Shown here one piece after another: positions 1-11,356 of a DNA stretch of 64,000 nt. The notes beneath the pieces were generated by a model. That model was not told the DNA's origin, searched no databases, and saw only the letters and a program-made list of their open reading frames with translations. The DNA comes from Liriodendron chinense (Eukaryota > Streptophyta > Magnoliopsida > Magnoliales > Magnoliaceae). The translations under genes were made by a program, and so were the position numbers. Location of the stretch: positions 2,821,365-2,885,364 of the forward strand of contig ML058492.1 of the NCBI GenBank assembly GCA_003013855.2, written 5' to 3'. Numbering within the stretch: the first letter of the stretch is position 1; the number at the start of each line of letters is the position of its first letter.

Positions 1-262
1 CTAGTGATGTATCTGTTTATCCCTGTGCATCATCCATCCATTTTTTTCATATCATTTTAAGATATGAGCCCAAAAAGGAGGTAGATCCAATGCTCAAGTA
101 GACCACACCATACCACACCATAGATGACTCTTGTATTTAATGCTTTGTGCATTTAATGCAACCCGAGCTCATTATTTGGTGTTTTGTCTCATGCCTTAAA
201 ATGATATGAGAAAATAAATTGATGGCGTGGATAAATAGATACATCATGGTGGTCTCCACAGG
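1..262. mobile_element. Foldback MITE copy, internally deleted
   Basis: The left arm (1-125, with atgagcccaaaaaggaggtagatcc) and the right arm (about 185-262, with atgccttaaaatgatatg and tacatcatggtgg) are mutual inverted repeats, and the usual centre is missing. The left end lies outside the window. Confidence 0.65.
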
Positions 263-845
263 AGCTCTAGTCGGATGGCTCATTGTCCAACCAGTGCCAG
301 ACGTAATCCGCTTCGGTGGGAAGTGGTCCACTTGATGCCACCTCTTAAATGATCACTTCTTGTGATGCCCGTTGATGTAATTAGTTGATAATCCACATTT
401 AGGGCTATGTTTATACCATCCATCTAATTATCACGGTGGTCCCTAAAAATAATTAATCAAGGATAAACATATCACCTCTAACTGATTCAAGGGTTGTCAT
501 CCCTCTCCAAACTATTTCTTTTCGAATGACCTGCATGAACTACCAAACCAACTTATTTTTGGGCCCTATAGATAAAATGGGGTGACTCACTTGATGATTG
601 GAGTGGATTTTACCCTGATCCAGAACTTTGGTGGGTCATGGAAAAAAGAAACAATTTCTCCCTTGATTTGCCTCTCTCTCTTTCTGCACTGCCCACTAAA
701 ACTTTGGATTAGGATGAAAGTTGGGACCTTGGATTTTTAGGGTGCTGCTTCATGTGGATGGTTCAGATTCATGGCTCACATCATATGTAATGATCTCTCA
801 ACAAGCGCTCACCAATTCTTGTGAGCACGGGTGCACAGGTGAGCA

Positions 846-849
<4 letters not shown>

Positions 850-893
<44 letters not shown>

Positions 894-896
894 CAC
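850..896. repeat. Compound microsatellite (CT)n(AC)n
   Basis: About 14 CT units followed directly by about 9 AC units. The surrounding sequence (263-1228) holds no recognisable gene. Confidence 0.9.
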
Positions 897-1228
897 GAGG
901 CAGATCCAAATTAAGCTTAAATGGACCTCACCACAGAAAAGTGGGGATCGTGACACCCACCGTTGAAACCTTCTTGAGGCTCACCATCATGTTTATTTGA
1001 GATCCAACTTGTTCATAACTTAACACAGACATGGACGATAAAAGTGTATTGAGTAACTAAGCAATCCGATTTCGTCTCAAGTGTGGATCATTTGTGTTGA
1101 AGGCACAAGAAGTTCCAGTGTCATTGCTTCTCATTAGTCGATGTCATTTTCGATTACTCTATCTACCAAGATACGCCGGAATTTTCTCTCCACATACATG
1201 GCTAATTAACTACACAACTGTCTTTTAA

Positions 1229-1668
1229 CACGTGAAACTTTTTCTGCGTCCCACCATGATTTTTTTGTTATATCTATACCGTCCATCAATTTTTTTCAGA
1301 TAAATCTAAAGCATAATCCCAAAAATGAGGTACATCCAAACATCAAGTGGATCACACCACATAAAGCAGTCGGGATTGAACAAACTTCCGTTGAAACTTC
1401 ACTAGGGCCAACATTGAGGCTTATTTTCCATCTGACCTGTTCATAAGATCACACATGCCCAGATGAAGTTAAAATAAAAATATCAGCTTGATAAGAACAT
1501 TATGTGGCCGGAAGAAGTTTTCAATGGTAGCATCAATTCCTACTGTCCTCAATGATGTGGTCTACTTTAACTTTGAATCAGCATTGTTTTGGGGCTCATA
1601 GCCTATAATGATATGAAGAAATGAATTAACGGTGTGGATCTGACAAATACATTAAAGTTCACACCTCC
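1229..1668. mobile_element. Foldback MITE copy, ACGTGTGAAACTT-end subfamily
   Basis: It starts at acacgtgaaactttt and ends at aaagttcacacct, which are inverted copies. The body has the family landmarks: caccgtccat-like arm, cccaaaaatgaggtacatcc, the central trough 'agcttgat', and the inverted right arm with ggctcatagcctataatgat. There is no coding capacity. Confidence 0.7.
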
Positions 1669-1688
1669 GATGCTTGTTGTGTAATGCA

Positions 1689-2216
1689 GGGAAGCGGATT
1701 AGGTGAGACTGAGCATCACCCAAGATGGTGCAACCCTTACTGGGGGCCCCACCTTGATTTGTTTATTTTATATCCACTCCGTCCATTCGAATTTTCAGAT
1801 CATTTTAGAGCATTCTACCAAAATTTAAGAATATCCAATTATCAGGTGGACCATACTCTAGGAAAAAGTGGTGATTGAACACTACTATTAAAAACTTATT
1901 AGGAATCACCTTAATGTTTCTATGGTTTTTTATTTGACATCCAATCTATTGACAAGTTCACATAAGCGTGGATGAAGAGGAAAAACATATATCAACTTGA
2001 TACAAAACTTTTCTGGCCTGTTATTGGTAAGTCACCACTGTTTCCTATGGCATAGGTAATGGTAAGCCAACACTGTTTCATTTTTTGGATAATTCTTTAA
2101 AATGATATGGAAAAACCGATGGACGGGGTGGATATAGGATACACATGTTAAGGTGGGCACTACTGTAAGGGCCGCACGGTCTTGGGTGAGGCCGGGGTCT
2201 CACCTAATATGCTCCC
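1689..2216. mobile_element. Foldback MITE copy, GGGAGCGGATTAGGTGAG-end subfamily
   Basis: The ends are gggaagcggattaggtgaga and the inverse ggtctcacctaatatgctccc, with a second inverted block (caagatggtgcaacccttac / gtaagggccgcacggtcttg). It is about 0.53 kb, non-coding and almost fully self-complementary. The flanking nine bases match poorly, so this copy is old. Confidence 0.78.
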
Positions 2217-2261
2217 TTGGGGGCAGCACATTCCCGCGAGAGAAGAAAGCTGAAAGTATTT

Positions 2262-2626
2262 ACATGTGAAACTTCAGTGGGCCGTATTTATCAGATCCAC
2301 ACCGTCCAGCCATTTTTTCATACCATTTTATAGAACTAGACAAACAATAGGCAGATCCGAGCTCAACTAGGCCATATTACAGAAACAGTCTGAATTGAAT
2401 GTCTACTGTTAAAAACTACTTAGGGCCATAGGAGGCTCTAATCAAGCTTATATTTGTGTTTTCCCTTCATGAAGGTATGTGTAAGATTATTAAGAGGTTA
2501 GATAGCAAATAAACGTTTTGGATATGCCAAAGTTTTGGGCTCATGCTCTAAAATCAATGGTAAAATTTGATGGCCGGTGTGGATATGAAACATAAATCAT
2601 TGTGGGACCCAAAAAGTTCCACACGT
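2262..2626. mobile_element. Foldback MITE copy, ACGTGTGAAACTT-end subfamily
   Basis: It begins acatgtgaaactt and ends aagttccacacgt (inverted). The arms contain the family's accgtcca, gcagatccgagctcaa and the inverse gggctcatgctctaaaat. A short half-copy (about 2700-2765, cacatacatcatcgtagccc) follows. Confidence 0.68.
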
Positions 2627-2639
2627 TAAAAGTGATGTT

Positions 2640-3135
2640 GTGTAGCACGCCATGTATTTGGGAGACTCCTTTCTTATGCCTTCAGCACATATGATCGGCA
2701 CTCTTTCATCTCTAAATGGATGTACAATGTGGATACAACACATACATCATCGTAGCCCACATGATGACGGATAAAGGGTAAGTGGGCCCCACTCTGTCCC
2801 CGCCTTTCACGAAATTCAAAGCAGTGATGGTGATATGGAAATTTTTCATCCGACTTTTCAATTCCACGTGTGTGGAATACTACACATCTAGCCACGCCCC
2901 CACTGTTTACATGCCTTGCCAAAAATTATTCATGTCACTCAACTTAAATTATATTATATTTTATCATCAAAGAGACCTTCGAGTCCGGATGCTCCGTTTG
3001 TAGCAAAACAGTGTGATGTGGTTGTGTGTTTGCTACAAGCAAAGGATCCGGACTCGCTTCCTAATCGCTGGATAAACCCGGCGACTCTGACCTTTTGACA
3101 ACTTTTCTCCTTTTTCGAACCGTCCGGTAGGGACT
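2640..3135. other. Intergenic DNA upstream of the P450
   Basis: Contains a fragment of foldback arm (about 2700-2765) and otherwise unique AT-rich sequence. No coding region is recognised. Confidence 0.3.
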
Positions 3136-3219
3136 AGACTTTAAAAGGAGAGGAGTGAGTTAAAAGAAAAACAACAACACCCGAGAGAGAGAAAGAGGGG
3201 GAGAGAGAGAGAGAGAGAG
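3136..3219 (+). promoter_or_regulatory. Probable 5' leader of the P450 with TATA-like box and (GA)n tract
   Basis: A TATA-like ctttaaaagg lies near 3139-3148, and an almost pure GA tract (3184-3219) runs straight into the start ATG. Polypyrimidine or GA leaders are common in plant genes. The TATA assignment is inference; no transcript evidence is available. Confidence 0.4.
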
Positions 3220-4737
3220 ATGGGAATGAATCTGTTGCTAGTAATTTCCATGGTAGTGGGAGTGATGTTCGTGGTGTCAGAAAGACTACGAAGACCAAAA
3301 TCAACAATGAAATTGCCGCCGGGGCCACCTAAACTGCCGATAATTAGGAACCTGCGCGAGCTCGGTGGGGGTGACGAGTTGATGCACATCTCTTTATTCA
3401 AAATATCCCAGAAGTATGGCAGGATTATGACGGTGTGGTATGGAAGTATTATGACAGTGTGGTTAGGCATGAAACCGACGATTGTCATAAGCGATCATGA
3501 TGGAGCTTGGGAGGTTCTTGTAAACAAGTCTGTCGACTATGCGTCACGGGTGCTACCTTATACGTCAAAATATTTCACTGCCAACTGGACGACGCTTTTT
3601 TCCTCCGAGAACGGCCCATACTGGCAATCCCTTCGAAAAGGTATCCAGGGTTTTGCTATGAATCCATCAACCATCTCCAGGCAAACTCTGTCTCAAGAAA
3701 ATGAAGCCATTTCCATGACACAAAGAATCCAAGAACAAGCTGCGGTCAATGGCGGAATCGTCCACCCCTTGGTCCACATTCGACACAACACAATTCGGGT
3801 TGTAGGCCGCCTTTGTTTCGGTCCTGACTTCAACAATGAGGCATTCGTTGTGGGTATAGACCGTTTAATCCATGACATCGTCGACCCATCTGCTCTTGCC
3901 CGTTTTGCCGATGCCTTCCCCTTCATTCGCTACATCCCGGGCCTGTGGGGTCCATTCAGACAAGCAACTGAAATGCGTGATCGTATCATGTCGATGGTAC
4001 AGCCAGAAATCACTCACTACCAATCACTGAAATCACCATGCACCACTTGCTGCTTGCACTTCCTCCTCTCCAATGGCTACCCAATGGAAACCATCATCTT
4101 TTCCCTATTTGAACTGTTTGATCTCTCCGTCGATAGCACATCATCTTCGATAGCTTGGGCTCTAGCATTCCTTATACGAAACCCTGAAATCCAGCAGAAG
4201 CTCTTTAAAGAAGTAAGCGGAGGAGACGAAAAGAGAGAGAGGGTGACTGTAGATCAAGTGAGTAAGATGCCTTATCTTCAAGCTGTAGTGAATGAAGTGC
4301 TTCGGATGAAGCCGATCGCTCCACTTGCCATCCCCCGCAAGACAGTGAACGATACCACATTGATGGGTTTGAAGATCGACGAGGGTACTGCCGTTATAGT
4401 AAATATCTATGCTGTCCTTCACGATCCAAAGGTGTGGGATGATCCGGAGCGGTTCATGCCAGAGCGGTTCCTGAAGGAAAATGCACCGAGTGACGGTGTG
4501 GCGATGGAACGGTCTTTCCATCCATTTGGGGCAGGTAGGAGAATTTGTGCAGGGATGGAAGTGGGCAAGCTTCAGGTGGGCCTCACCCTGGCCAATCTGA
4601 TTAACAGGTTTGAATGGCTTGCCGCTGAAGGGGATGGCCCGGACATGACCGAAGATTTTACTGTTGTTCTTGGGATGAAAGAGCCGCTGATAGCACGTAT
4701 CAGATCTCGTACTAACCTTGGAGCCACCCTCGCTTGA
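3220..4737 (+). CDS. Cytochrome P450, CYP719-like (methylenedioxy-bridge or related oxidase)
   Basis: A single uninterrupted 505-codon frame from ATG to TGA, the usual length for a microsomal plant P450. An N-terminal hydrophobic anchor (about residues 3-18) is followed by basic residues and the proline hinge LPPGPPKLP (32-40). The I-helix carries VDSTSSS (304-310) instead of the common A/G-G-x-D/E-T-T/S; this is typical of CYP719. Other landmarks are ExxR (E359, R362), MKPIAPLAIPRKT, two PERF-like motifs (409-417) and the haem loop FGAGRRICAG with Cys443. From memory of the family, motifs such as VISD, AWEVLVNKS and the C-terminal half fit CYP719 best. CYP719 enzymes are ER-bound and mostly close methylenedioxy rings in alkaloids, lignans and piperamides, or couple phenols; the substrate here cannot be told. 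Odd points: an in-frame 24-bp duplication (residues 69-84) and Arg43 where PIIGN is usual. No neighbouring pathway gene is present. The ATG follows a GA-rich leader. Confidence 0.88.
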   Translation: MGMNLLLVISMVVGVMFVVSERLRRPKSTMKLPPGPPKLPIIRNLRELGGGDELMHISLFKISQKYGRIMTVWYGSIMTVWLGMKPTIVISDHDGAWEVLVNKSVDYASRVLPYTSKYFTANWTTLFSSENGPYWQSLRKGIQGFAMNPSTISRQTLSQENEAISMTQRIQEQAAVNGGIVHPLVHIRHNTIRVVGRLCFGPDFNNEAFVVGIDRLIHDIVDPSALARFADAFPFIRYIPGLWGPFRQATEMRDRIMSMVQPEITHYQSLKSPCTTCCLHFLLSNGYPMETIIFSLFELFDLSVDSTSSSIAWALAFLIRNPEIQQKLFKEVSGGDEKRERVTVDQVSKMPYLQAVVNEVLRMKPIAPLAIPRKTVNDTTLMGLKIDEGTAVIVNIYAVLHDPKVWDDPERFMPERFLKENAPSDGVAMERSFHPFGAGRRICAGMEVGKLQVGLTLANLINRFEWLAAEGDGPDMTEDFTVVLGMKEPLIARIRSRTNLGATLA

Positions 4738-5288
4738 AGACTTCTCAAGTGCACTTTGAAACTGTTACTTGCCTATACTACCTAGCTAGTATGGAGGTAC
4801 GTGTGTGAGATTGGAACCGTCCATCAGTCTATCTTCATAGTTCTAATCAGGTGGGCCACATGCATAAAAAAAGAAATGAACGTCAATGAGAAATTGGCTA
4901 TATATATATATATGAGATGGACTTGTTTTTTTAGATTATGATGATTATGTGGTGGGGAAAAACTGTTGGGCCGCTTGGATCTTGCATACTCGCTAGCTGT
5001 TACCGGTTCCCAAGTAGCACAGTTTCATAATGTTATTGACCATACACTTGGCATTTATCACCAGGTTATGCACTGTGTATTGTTTTCTTTTACTGCAAGA
5101 TGGTTTGTATGTGGTGTTTTTTATATTGTTCATGTCCTGAGTGTCCTTGCAGATGCATAAATAAAATCTTCCTGTATTACATGGTTTTGAAAATTGTTGA
5201 GTATAAGTTCTCCATGATTGAGTTCTCTCCGTTTTTGTTAATTGGCAATTACTTTTGTATGTTGTCTTAAATCTACATTTTACATGAT
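4738..5288 (+). other. 3' flank of the P450 gene
   Basis: AT-rich, no coding frame. AATAAA-like signals occur near 5159-5167 and could serve polyadenylation. A short (TA)n tract lies at about 4900-4912. The region ends at a MITE target duplication (TTACATGAT at 5280-5288). Confidence 0.3.
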
Positions 5289-5786
5289 GAGAGTGACTTA
5301 GGTGAGATCTCGGCCTCACCTAAGACAGTGTAGCCCTTACTGTGGGGCCTACCTTGATATATTTATTACGTATCAACGTTGTCCATCCATTTTTCCAGAT
5401 CATTTTATAGAATTATCCCAAAAAATAAAGCATATCCAATTAAGGTGGACCATACCATAAGAAAAAGTGGTGATTGACCATTAGTGGGCCACAAGTTTTT
5501 TGCCTTCATCCAGTCTTATTTGACCTTATCAAAAGAATAGATGGTAAATAAACACTACAGAAACATTAGGTGCGCTATAGTAGGACAGTCAATCACTACT
5601 GCTTCTTATGGTATGATCTAACTGAAAATTGGATCTACTTCATTTTTGGAACAATGCCCTAAAATGATCTGGATAAACAAATGGACAGAGTCGATACATA
5701 ATACATACATCAAAGTGGGACCCACCATAACCTGAAAGTAAGGGTCGCACCATCTTGGGTGAGGCCGGGGTCTCAACCATGCTCTC
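5289..5786. mobile_element. Foldback MITE, Mutator-like by its perfect 9-bp target duplication
   Basis: The exact nonamer TTACATGAT lies at 5280-5288 and again at 5787-5795. Between them is a 498-bp element whose ends (gagagtgacttaggtgaga / tctcaaccatgctctc) and whose whole arms are inverted repeats. A nine-base duplication is characteristic of Mutator-like elements. There is no reading frame, so it would need a transposase supplied elsewhere. Confidence 0.82.
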
Positions 5787-5799
5787 TTACATGATATGT

Positions 5800-6480
5800 T
5801 GCTCGTTTTGCCCTTTGGCTATAGCTAAGTTCAATTTAAGTTGTCAGTGGAAGGATAAGAGAGTCATCCACATGGTTGGAAACCCAAAAACTTGAGTCAA
5901 CTCGATGTACAACTGGACTCAATTAAATCTTTACTTGACTCATCTTGATTTGATATTTAATAGTCAAATTATAAAAATAAATAATTTCTTTATATAAATT
6001 AATCTTTTAAAATTGACAAAGGTAAGTAAAACTTTGGTGGCTGCTGTTAAGGGCAGATGAATTTGATGCCTCTTTATATTGATTTTGTATCCAAGCACCC
6101 GGCCACCAACCTAGCTTGTGTGGGTACATCTGAGACATGCACAAGCTGGTCATCGCCATTGGGATGATGAGGTCTGTCAAGTAAGTGAGACAGCTGTTAC
6201 ATATGTTGAATATGGGCGGCTGGAAATTTCTTCATTTTTTGTTTTTTAATTACCAACGTTTTTATTACATCCATCGGGATTTGATTACTTAAATATGGCG
6301 TGGTTTTGAGGGCAGGTTATGTAAACCATGGAGCCCACCTTATCCACGGATCAGATATCCCTTCAAGTGTCCATTTGGCGCTTGTTGGGTTAGAGAAGCT
6401 AATTCTGTAATATAACTATTCTGCATGTCTTTTCCCCAACTTGTCCAAATTTCTATGTTCTCTTTTTTTTTTTTTTTAGA
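5800..6480. other. AT-rich intergenic DNA
   Basis: No coding frame, RNA gene or repeat family recognised apart from short homopolymers near 6240 and 6465. Confidence 0.3.
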
Positions 6481-6500
6481 TCCAGAAAATTAAGTCTGTG

Positions 6501-6657
6501 TTACTTGTAGCCAATATTTTGTTTTTGCTGTTACTAGACATTACTTGTAGCTAATATTTGTTTTTGCTGTTACTAGACATTACTTGTAGCTAATATTTGT
6601 TTTTGCTGTTACTAGACATTACTTGTAGCTAATATTTGTTTTTGCTGTTACTAGACA
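6501..6657. repeat. Tandem repeat, 39-bp unit, four copies
   Basis: The unit ttacttgtagctaatatttg... restarts at 6501, 6541, 6580 and 6619. Copies 2-4 are identical; copy 1 differs by a substitution and one extra T. The near identity means recent expansion. Confidence 0.92.
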
Positions 6658-6699
6658 AACAAACAAAAATAAATAAATAAATAAATCTTCATACTTTCT

Positions 6700-6900
6700 C
6701 ACCTTAACATTTTTACTACAAAATTGATGGCAAGAGTTCATATCACAGTGAAACATCGTCTTTTCTTTTCTTTTTTTTCTTTTTTCTTTTTTTTCTTTTT
6801 TCTTTTTTTTTTTTTTCTGCTGCTTACCCAGGTCCTAACCATCACCCTAACATTTTTACTACAAAATTGATGGCAATAGTTCATATCACAGGTACGTTCT
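6700..6900. repeat. Local direct duplication split by a pyrimidine tract
   Basis: The phrase taacatttttactacaaaat with its downstream tgatggcaagagttcatatc occurs near 6704 and again near 6848. A long CT/T-rich tract (6760-6818) lies between. Confidence 0.75.
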
Positions 6901-6959
6901 TCTCCAAACCAGTGAAACATTGTCTTGATGAATCATTTGCAGCCAACCTGGCCCGATTT

Positions 6960-8640
6960 GTAGACCACAACATGAATCCTGCGTAAACAGATTAATTTAT
7001 ACTTTCCTGAAATTGCTTCAATTCTCAATGATGGTAAAATAAAAAAAATAAAAATAAAAAAAACCAAAAAAAAGCCTAGAGAAATTGTAAATCAAATCAT
7101 GTTGAGCCACCACTCTAATCATGTTCGTTGAAATCACTTTTTTAGGAGTGCAGCTAGCAAGCAAATGTAAGCCTCTCCCCCTCTCCCTTTTCTTTTCTTT
7201 TTTTTCTTTTTTTTTTATCAAGACAAGGTAGGGCCACGATGGGAAGTTTGGCCACTTGAGATACAATTCTCGAACAAGAAGCTATCTCTTGTAGCATTGT
7301 TCCTAAAGAATAGCATGTCAAATGGCTTCCCCTTTCTTTGTCAAATAAATGCACTTCTCATTTTTTTGCGGGGAACACTTTTTCTTGTATTTCTTCTTAT
7401 CCTAAGTTGAATGTGGACATCATGCCACCAATCGTGGGGTTTGGACCCTCAAAATTGGGAGGTTTTTGGTGCATCTCCTATTCATAGTAAGAGGCTAATA
7501 TCAAAGGATAGGGATCACCAAATAGTACCGGAATAATAAATGCATACGGTCCACATTGGAACGTACACATCTTCATATGATCAGAACACTACATAATCCA
7601 TCGTCTATTGTAAGGACAAGTCGCAATAGAATTCAGGCCGAAGTTTTATTGTGACAATAAAAAAGGTGCAGAGAATCATGTCACACTAGGCACACTTTAG
7701 AAGGACCTAGTTGCCAGACATCTCAAATAAAGGTGTCCTCATAGAATTAAAATAAAATAGTGAGCTTATTGCCAACACATGCAATTGATAGTAAATGAAC
7801 CACACATAGAAAATTTAATACTCGATAAAGTCTAGCCAATGCACCTAAGCCGGACCATCCAATTAATTAGTTGCTTCTTGGATGGACCATGACTAAAACC
7901 CAAATTAATTAACTAATTTTAATAGTTGGATTGATGGACCTACTATGGACAGTGTCAATAATTCAACCGGAAGCAACATCTAAAGGGTTAGCATACCAAT
8001 TGAACAATTTGAAGTCACATGTAAGATGATTCCTTATCAAGGTTCCATCCAAAGGCTCAAATCAGACAGAATTGCTGGATGAGTCCAATTTCTTAGATAG
8101 AGCTATTTAGGACGGTGGTTATAATATTCAAGCTTGATTTGTGATCCAACATGCCCACACAACCCAATACATGGAAATAACAAGTTTTAGTCCAGTCCTC
8201 TTCGTTTATGGGAGCTCAACTCTACTTAGAGTCTGAGATTAAGGGTTGATTAAAAAATTTGGCCCATGATCTCATCATTGCACAAGTTGAATGTAGAATC
8301 GTTGATCAATCTTTGTTAACAATGCAGTATGTTCTCACATGAATGCGCAACATAATGCACCACTACACCATGTGGCCCTGCTTGGTACATTTCACCTATT
8401 GTGCCTGATGTCGGCCCACTGCTTGGTACATTTCACTGATTGTGCCTATTGCTATCTTTTTCCACCCAAAGGAGTACGTAATGATTTGAAGAGCCAATGA
8501 GATTTTAAGTATTCATAATAAAAGTTGTGAAAGTTTGATGTGGCTACCAACTTGATGCAATCGTCGATCCAGCTTTAGTCCTGATAACATCTACACAAAA
8601 CACCCAACCTTAGGTTCAATAATATGTACACAATACCCCC
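6960..8640. other. AT-rich intergenic DNA without recognised gene
   Basis: Short frames only. A small direct duplication (ctgcttggtacatttcac at about 8379 and 8420) foreshadows the diverged array that follows. Confidence 0.3.
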
Positions 8641-9770
8641 AGTACAACAAGAAAAAAAGTGATGCCCACAACATGATGAATGAATGTTAGGTACCTTTCC
8701 ATGGATCCTATCTAAATAACTTTCAAACTACTATGTCTAATTTTTTTTCCTCACGAGAGGACAAAATAGTGGCTTGAAGAGTCAATGGAAATGAGGCCCA
8801 CAATTTGATTGATGGATGTCAAGTACTTTTCCTTAGTCCCTACCCGGAAACATTCACACTACCATGACTGAGATAAAGTAGACTTGAAGGCTCAACAGCG
8901 GAGGGGACAACATAGAAACTTGAAGACTCAACAGTGGAGCTTCTGAGATGCTGGATGGATCACTACCTTCATAAGAAAATGAGCAATTATGATTTCTAAG
9001 GCATGTTTACTAAGAGCGTGTAATAAGTATCTTCTCAAAAATTGCCTCAGAAAGGGTTGACTTAAAGTCATGAGACCCACTATGGTGTAACTTATCCATG
9101 CCGTCCATTCACTTCACCAAGACATTTTAGGGCATGAGCCAAAACATAAGGCATATCCGATGCTCAAGTGGACTACATCACAGGAAACAATGGTTCTAAA
9201 GATGTCCACCGTTAAAGGTTGTTTCCATCCATAGAGCCTACATTGATTTTGTTTTAGTTTTTTTATCATCTAAATTGTTCACATGGTCGCATAGACATGG
9301 ATAAAGGGACAATGCAAATATCAGGTTGATCCAAAGCTTGAGGCCAGCAACAAATTTTCAACTGTAGGCGTTCAATTCTCACTTTTTCCTATGGTGTGGT
9401 CCACTCGAGCTTTGGATCTGCCTCATTTTTTAGCTCATGTCCTAAAATGAGCTGGATGAAGGGATGGCTGGCTGGCATGGATAAGCCATGTACACCATGG
9501 TGGGGCCCACAATTTTTACCCTCTTTACCTCGGGTATGTAGTTAGAAAAGCATGCCTATCAACGTCATATAATTAGAATACTGTTGCTATTACCAATGTA
9601 AATATTCATTATCTATTTACAAATTTTTGCAGCAGTAAATGAAAAATCAAACCCTCCCTGATAACTTTCCATACTACATTATTACCGGGGCAAAGTAAAG
9701 ACATGAAAACTCAATAGAAAAGTGAGACCCCCAAAGTGACCGCCAGTAACCTTTACATAGTCTTTAAAGT
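8640..9770. repeat. Diverged tandem array (~105-bp unit) interrupted by a MITE
   Basis: A recurring phrase order can be followed at about 8650-8760, 8760-8890, 8890-8950 and 9655-9770: 'acttgaagactcaatagaaa', 'gaggcccacaatttgattga', 'gtaccttt/gtactttt', 'catactaccatgac'. Copies are strongly diverged. The array is split by the foldback element at 9071-9512. Confidence 0.5.
9071..9512. mobile_element. Foldback MITE copy inside the tandem array
   Basis: Arm landmarks are gacccactatggtg, atgccgtccattc, cattttagggcatgagcc and the inverse gctcatgtcctaaaatgag, ending in accatggtggggcccac. The centre contains ggttgatccaaagcttgagg. Confidence 0.75.
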
Positions 9771-10328
9771 ACAACTTTAAGACCAATAACGTAGGGGACA
9801 AAAGGTCAAGATTCTTTATCTTAAAGAACCGAGCCCACAAATGTATACAGAAGTAGAAGTAGTGTCCTTCAATCAATCATTCACAGCTTGGTACACTTCT
9901 GAGCCTAATTAGTGAGACGATGGCGTAAATGAAGTGGTGACCGCCTAAGTGAGCCTCGTCTTTGTTAGGCTGATCAGAGCTGCTCATCAGACAATCATGA
10001 TAGTCTAAATGCATTTCCTATAAAAGAAACAGGCCCATCTAATATTCAGATGAGTATACGTGGTGATCGGTCAGTCAATTCTATCAATTATTCAATTTCT
10101 TGTACCTGTCTGGCCCACCAAATTATTTGATTGGCTTCAATGCGTGAGATATACATCTATAAAGTGGGAGCGGATTATGAGAGACCCCCACCTCACCCAA
10201 GATAGTGCGGCCCTTCACATGGGGCCCACCTTGATTTATGTTTTCTGCATTCATGCCTTCCATCCGTTTTCCTAGTGCATTATCCCAAAAATGAAGCAAG
10301 AACAATGATCAGGTGACCATACCATAGG

Positions 10329-11356
10329 TAGGGCTGTCAACGGGTTGGATACGGGACCAGATCAGTGATGATCTGTATCCAATCTGATTAAGGATATATC
10401 CGACCCGAATCCGATTCGGATCACAAGTACATGATCCGAACCCGACCCGTTTAAATATATTGAAATCTGTTTCCGATCCGAATATGATCCGACCCGAATA
10501 TTAACATGGGACATACCCAAAAGCGTCATCATCGGCTTTAGGCCATTCAAGTTCATAGCTAGAAGATGGATGGATCCGATCATCCGATTAGATTTCCATG
10601 TGGGCCCCATTGGCTCTGGCACAGCTGCACGAGGGCTGGCTCTGGCCCTCATGGCAGGGCCTAACGGCTTGAGGCCGTGGCCGGTGACAAGGCAGTAGCT
10701 CTGCAAGTGGAGGCTCAAGAGGATCCAGAAATTCTCCGCAATGGCAGAGAGGTGGTGGTCGTTGAGGTCAAGAGGTAGGCGGAGGTCGACCCGCCGTAGG
10801 GTTGGCCTGTAGTGTGTGATGAACCAGTGGAGGCTATCATGGCTGCCGCCATCATAGAGAAGGAGGGACGTGAGGGATGCACAGTGCTTCGCAAGGCGGA
10901 GCAGGACGCCGTCGGCAATGCTACGGCAGGTTCGAAGGTCAAGCTCGTGGAGGCCGTGCAGGCACCGGACGAAAGATGAGAAGGCGGGCCCATCACCGGT
11001 GCCCTGGCAGCTGCAAAGCTATAGCCTGTGGAGCCTCGTGCAGCTGCGCCAGAGCCAGCCCATCCCAAGATCACCCACCCTAATTCCCAAAGTCCATCCA
11101 TCTTGATCCATAGTTTAGATGGGCCACACCAAAGGAACAATGAGGGACATTGGGGAAGGTGACATCTTTTTTTTTTATTTTAATCGGATCGTTAACGAGC
11201 CAGATTAAGGCTGATCCGAATCCGACCCGAATATTAAACAGATCATCTTTGGGTATCCGTATCCGACCCGACTATTCGATTATTGATCCAAATCCGATTA
11301 AATCGGATCGGATACGGATCGGACACAGATCAAGATCCGTGCCGTTGACAGCCCTA
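10329..11356. mobile_element. Non-autonomous hAT element carrying a captured LRR gene fragment
   Basis: Terminal inverted repeats are TAGGGCTGTCAACGG (10329) and its inverse CCGTTGACAGCCCTA (ends 11356). The 8-bp flanks ACCATAGG (10321-10328) and ATCATAGG (11357-11364) differ at one base, the hAT signature. Subterminal regions are full of gatccgaacccgacccg-like motifs on both arms. The GC-rich core (about 10600-11060) is unlike the rest and encodes, on the minus strand, a leucine-rich-repeat fragment. There is no transposase. Confidence 0.85.
10620..11018 (-). pseudogene. LRR (F-box/LRR-like) gene fragment inside the hAT element
   Basis: One minus-strand frame reads through about 130 codons with regular LRR spacing: segments such as LHELDLRTCRSIADGVLLRL, ASLTSLLLYDGG, TLRRVDLRLPLDLNDHHLS and IAENFW...LSLHLQSYCLVTG. 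This matches the cysteine-containing or AMN1-type LRRs found in plant F-box/LRR proteins. Upstream in the same frame a TAG (11019-11021) interrupts an LRR-like continuation, and no F-box or start is present. The region is flanked on both sides by hAT subterminal sequence. I read it as a transduplicated host gene fragment, not a working gene. The parent gene is not in the window. Confidence 0.6.

Noticed and set aside
10715..11140. A 141-codon minus-strand protein
   Set aside because: The LRR pattern is in another frame; this frame is Ser/Thr-rich shadow translation.
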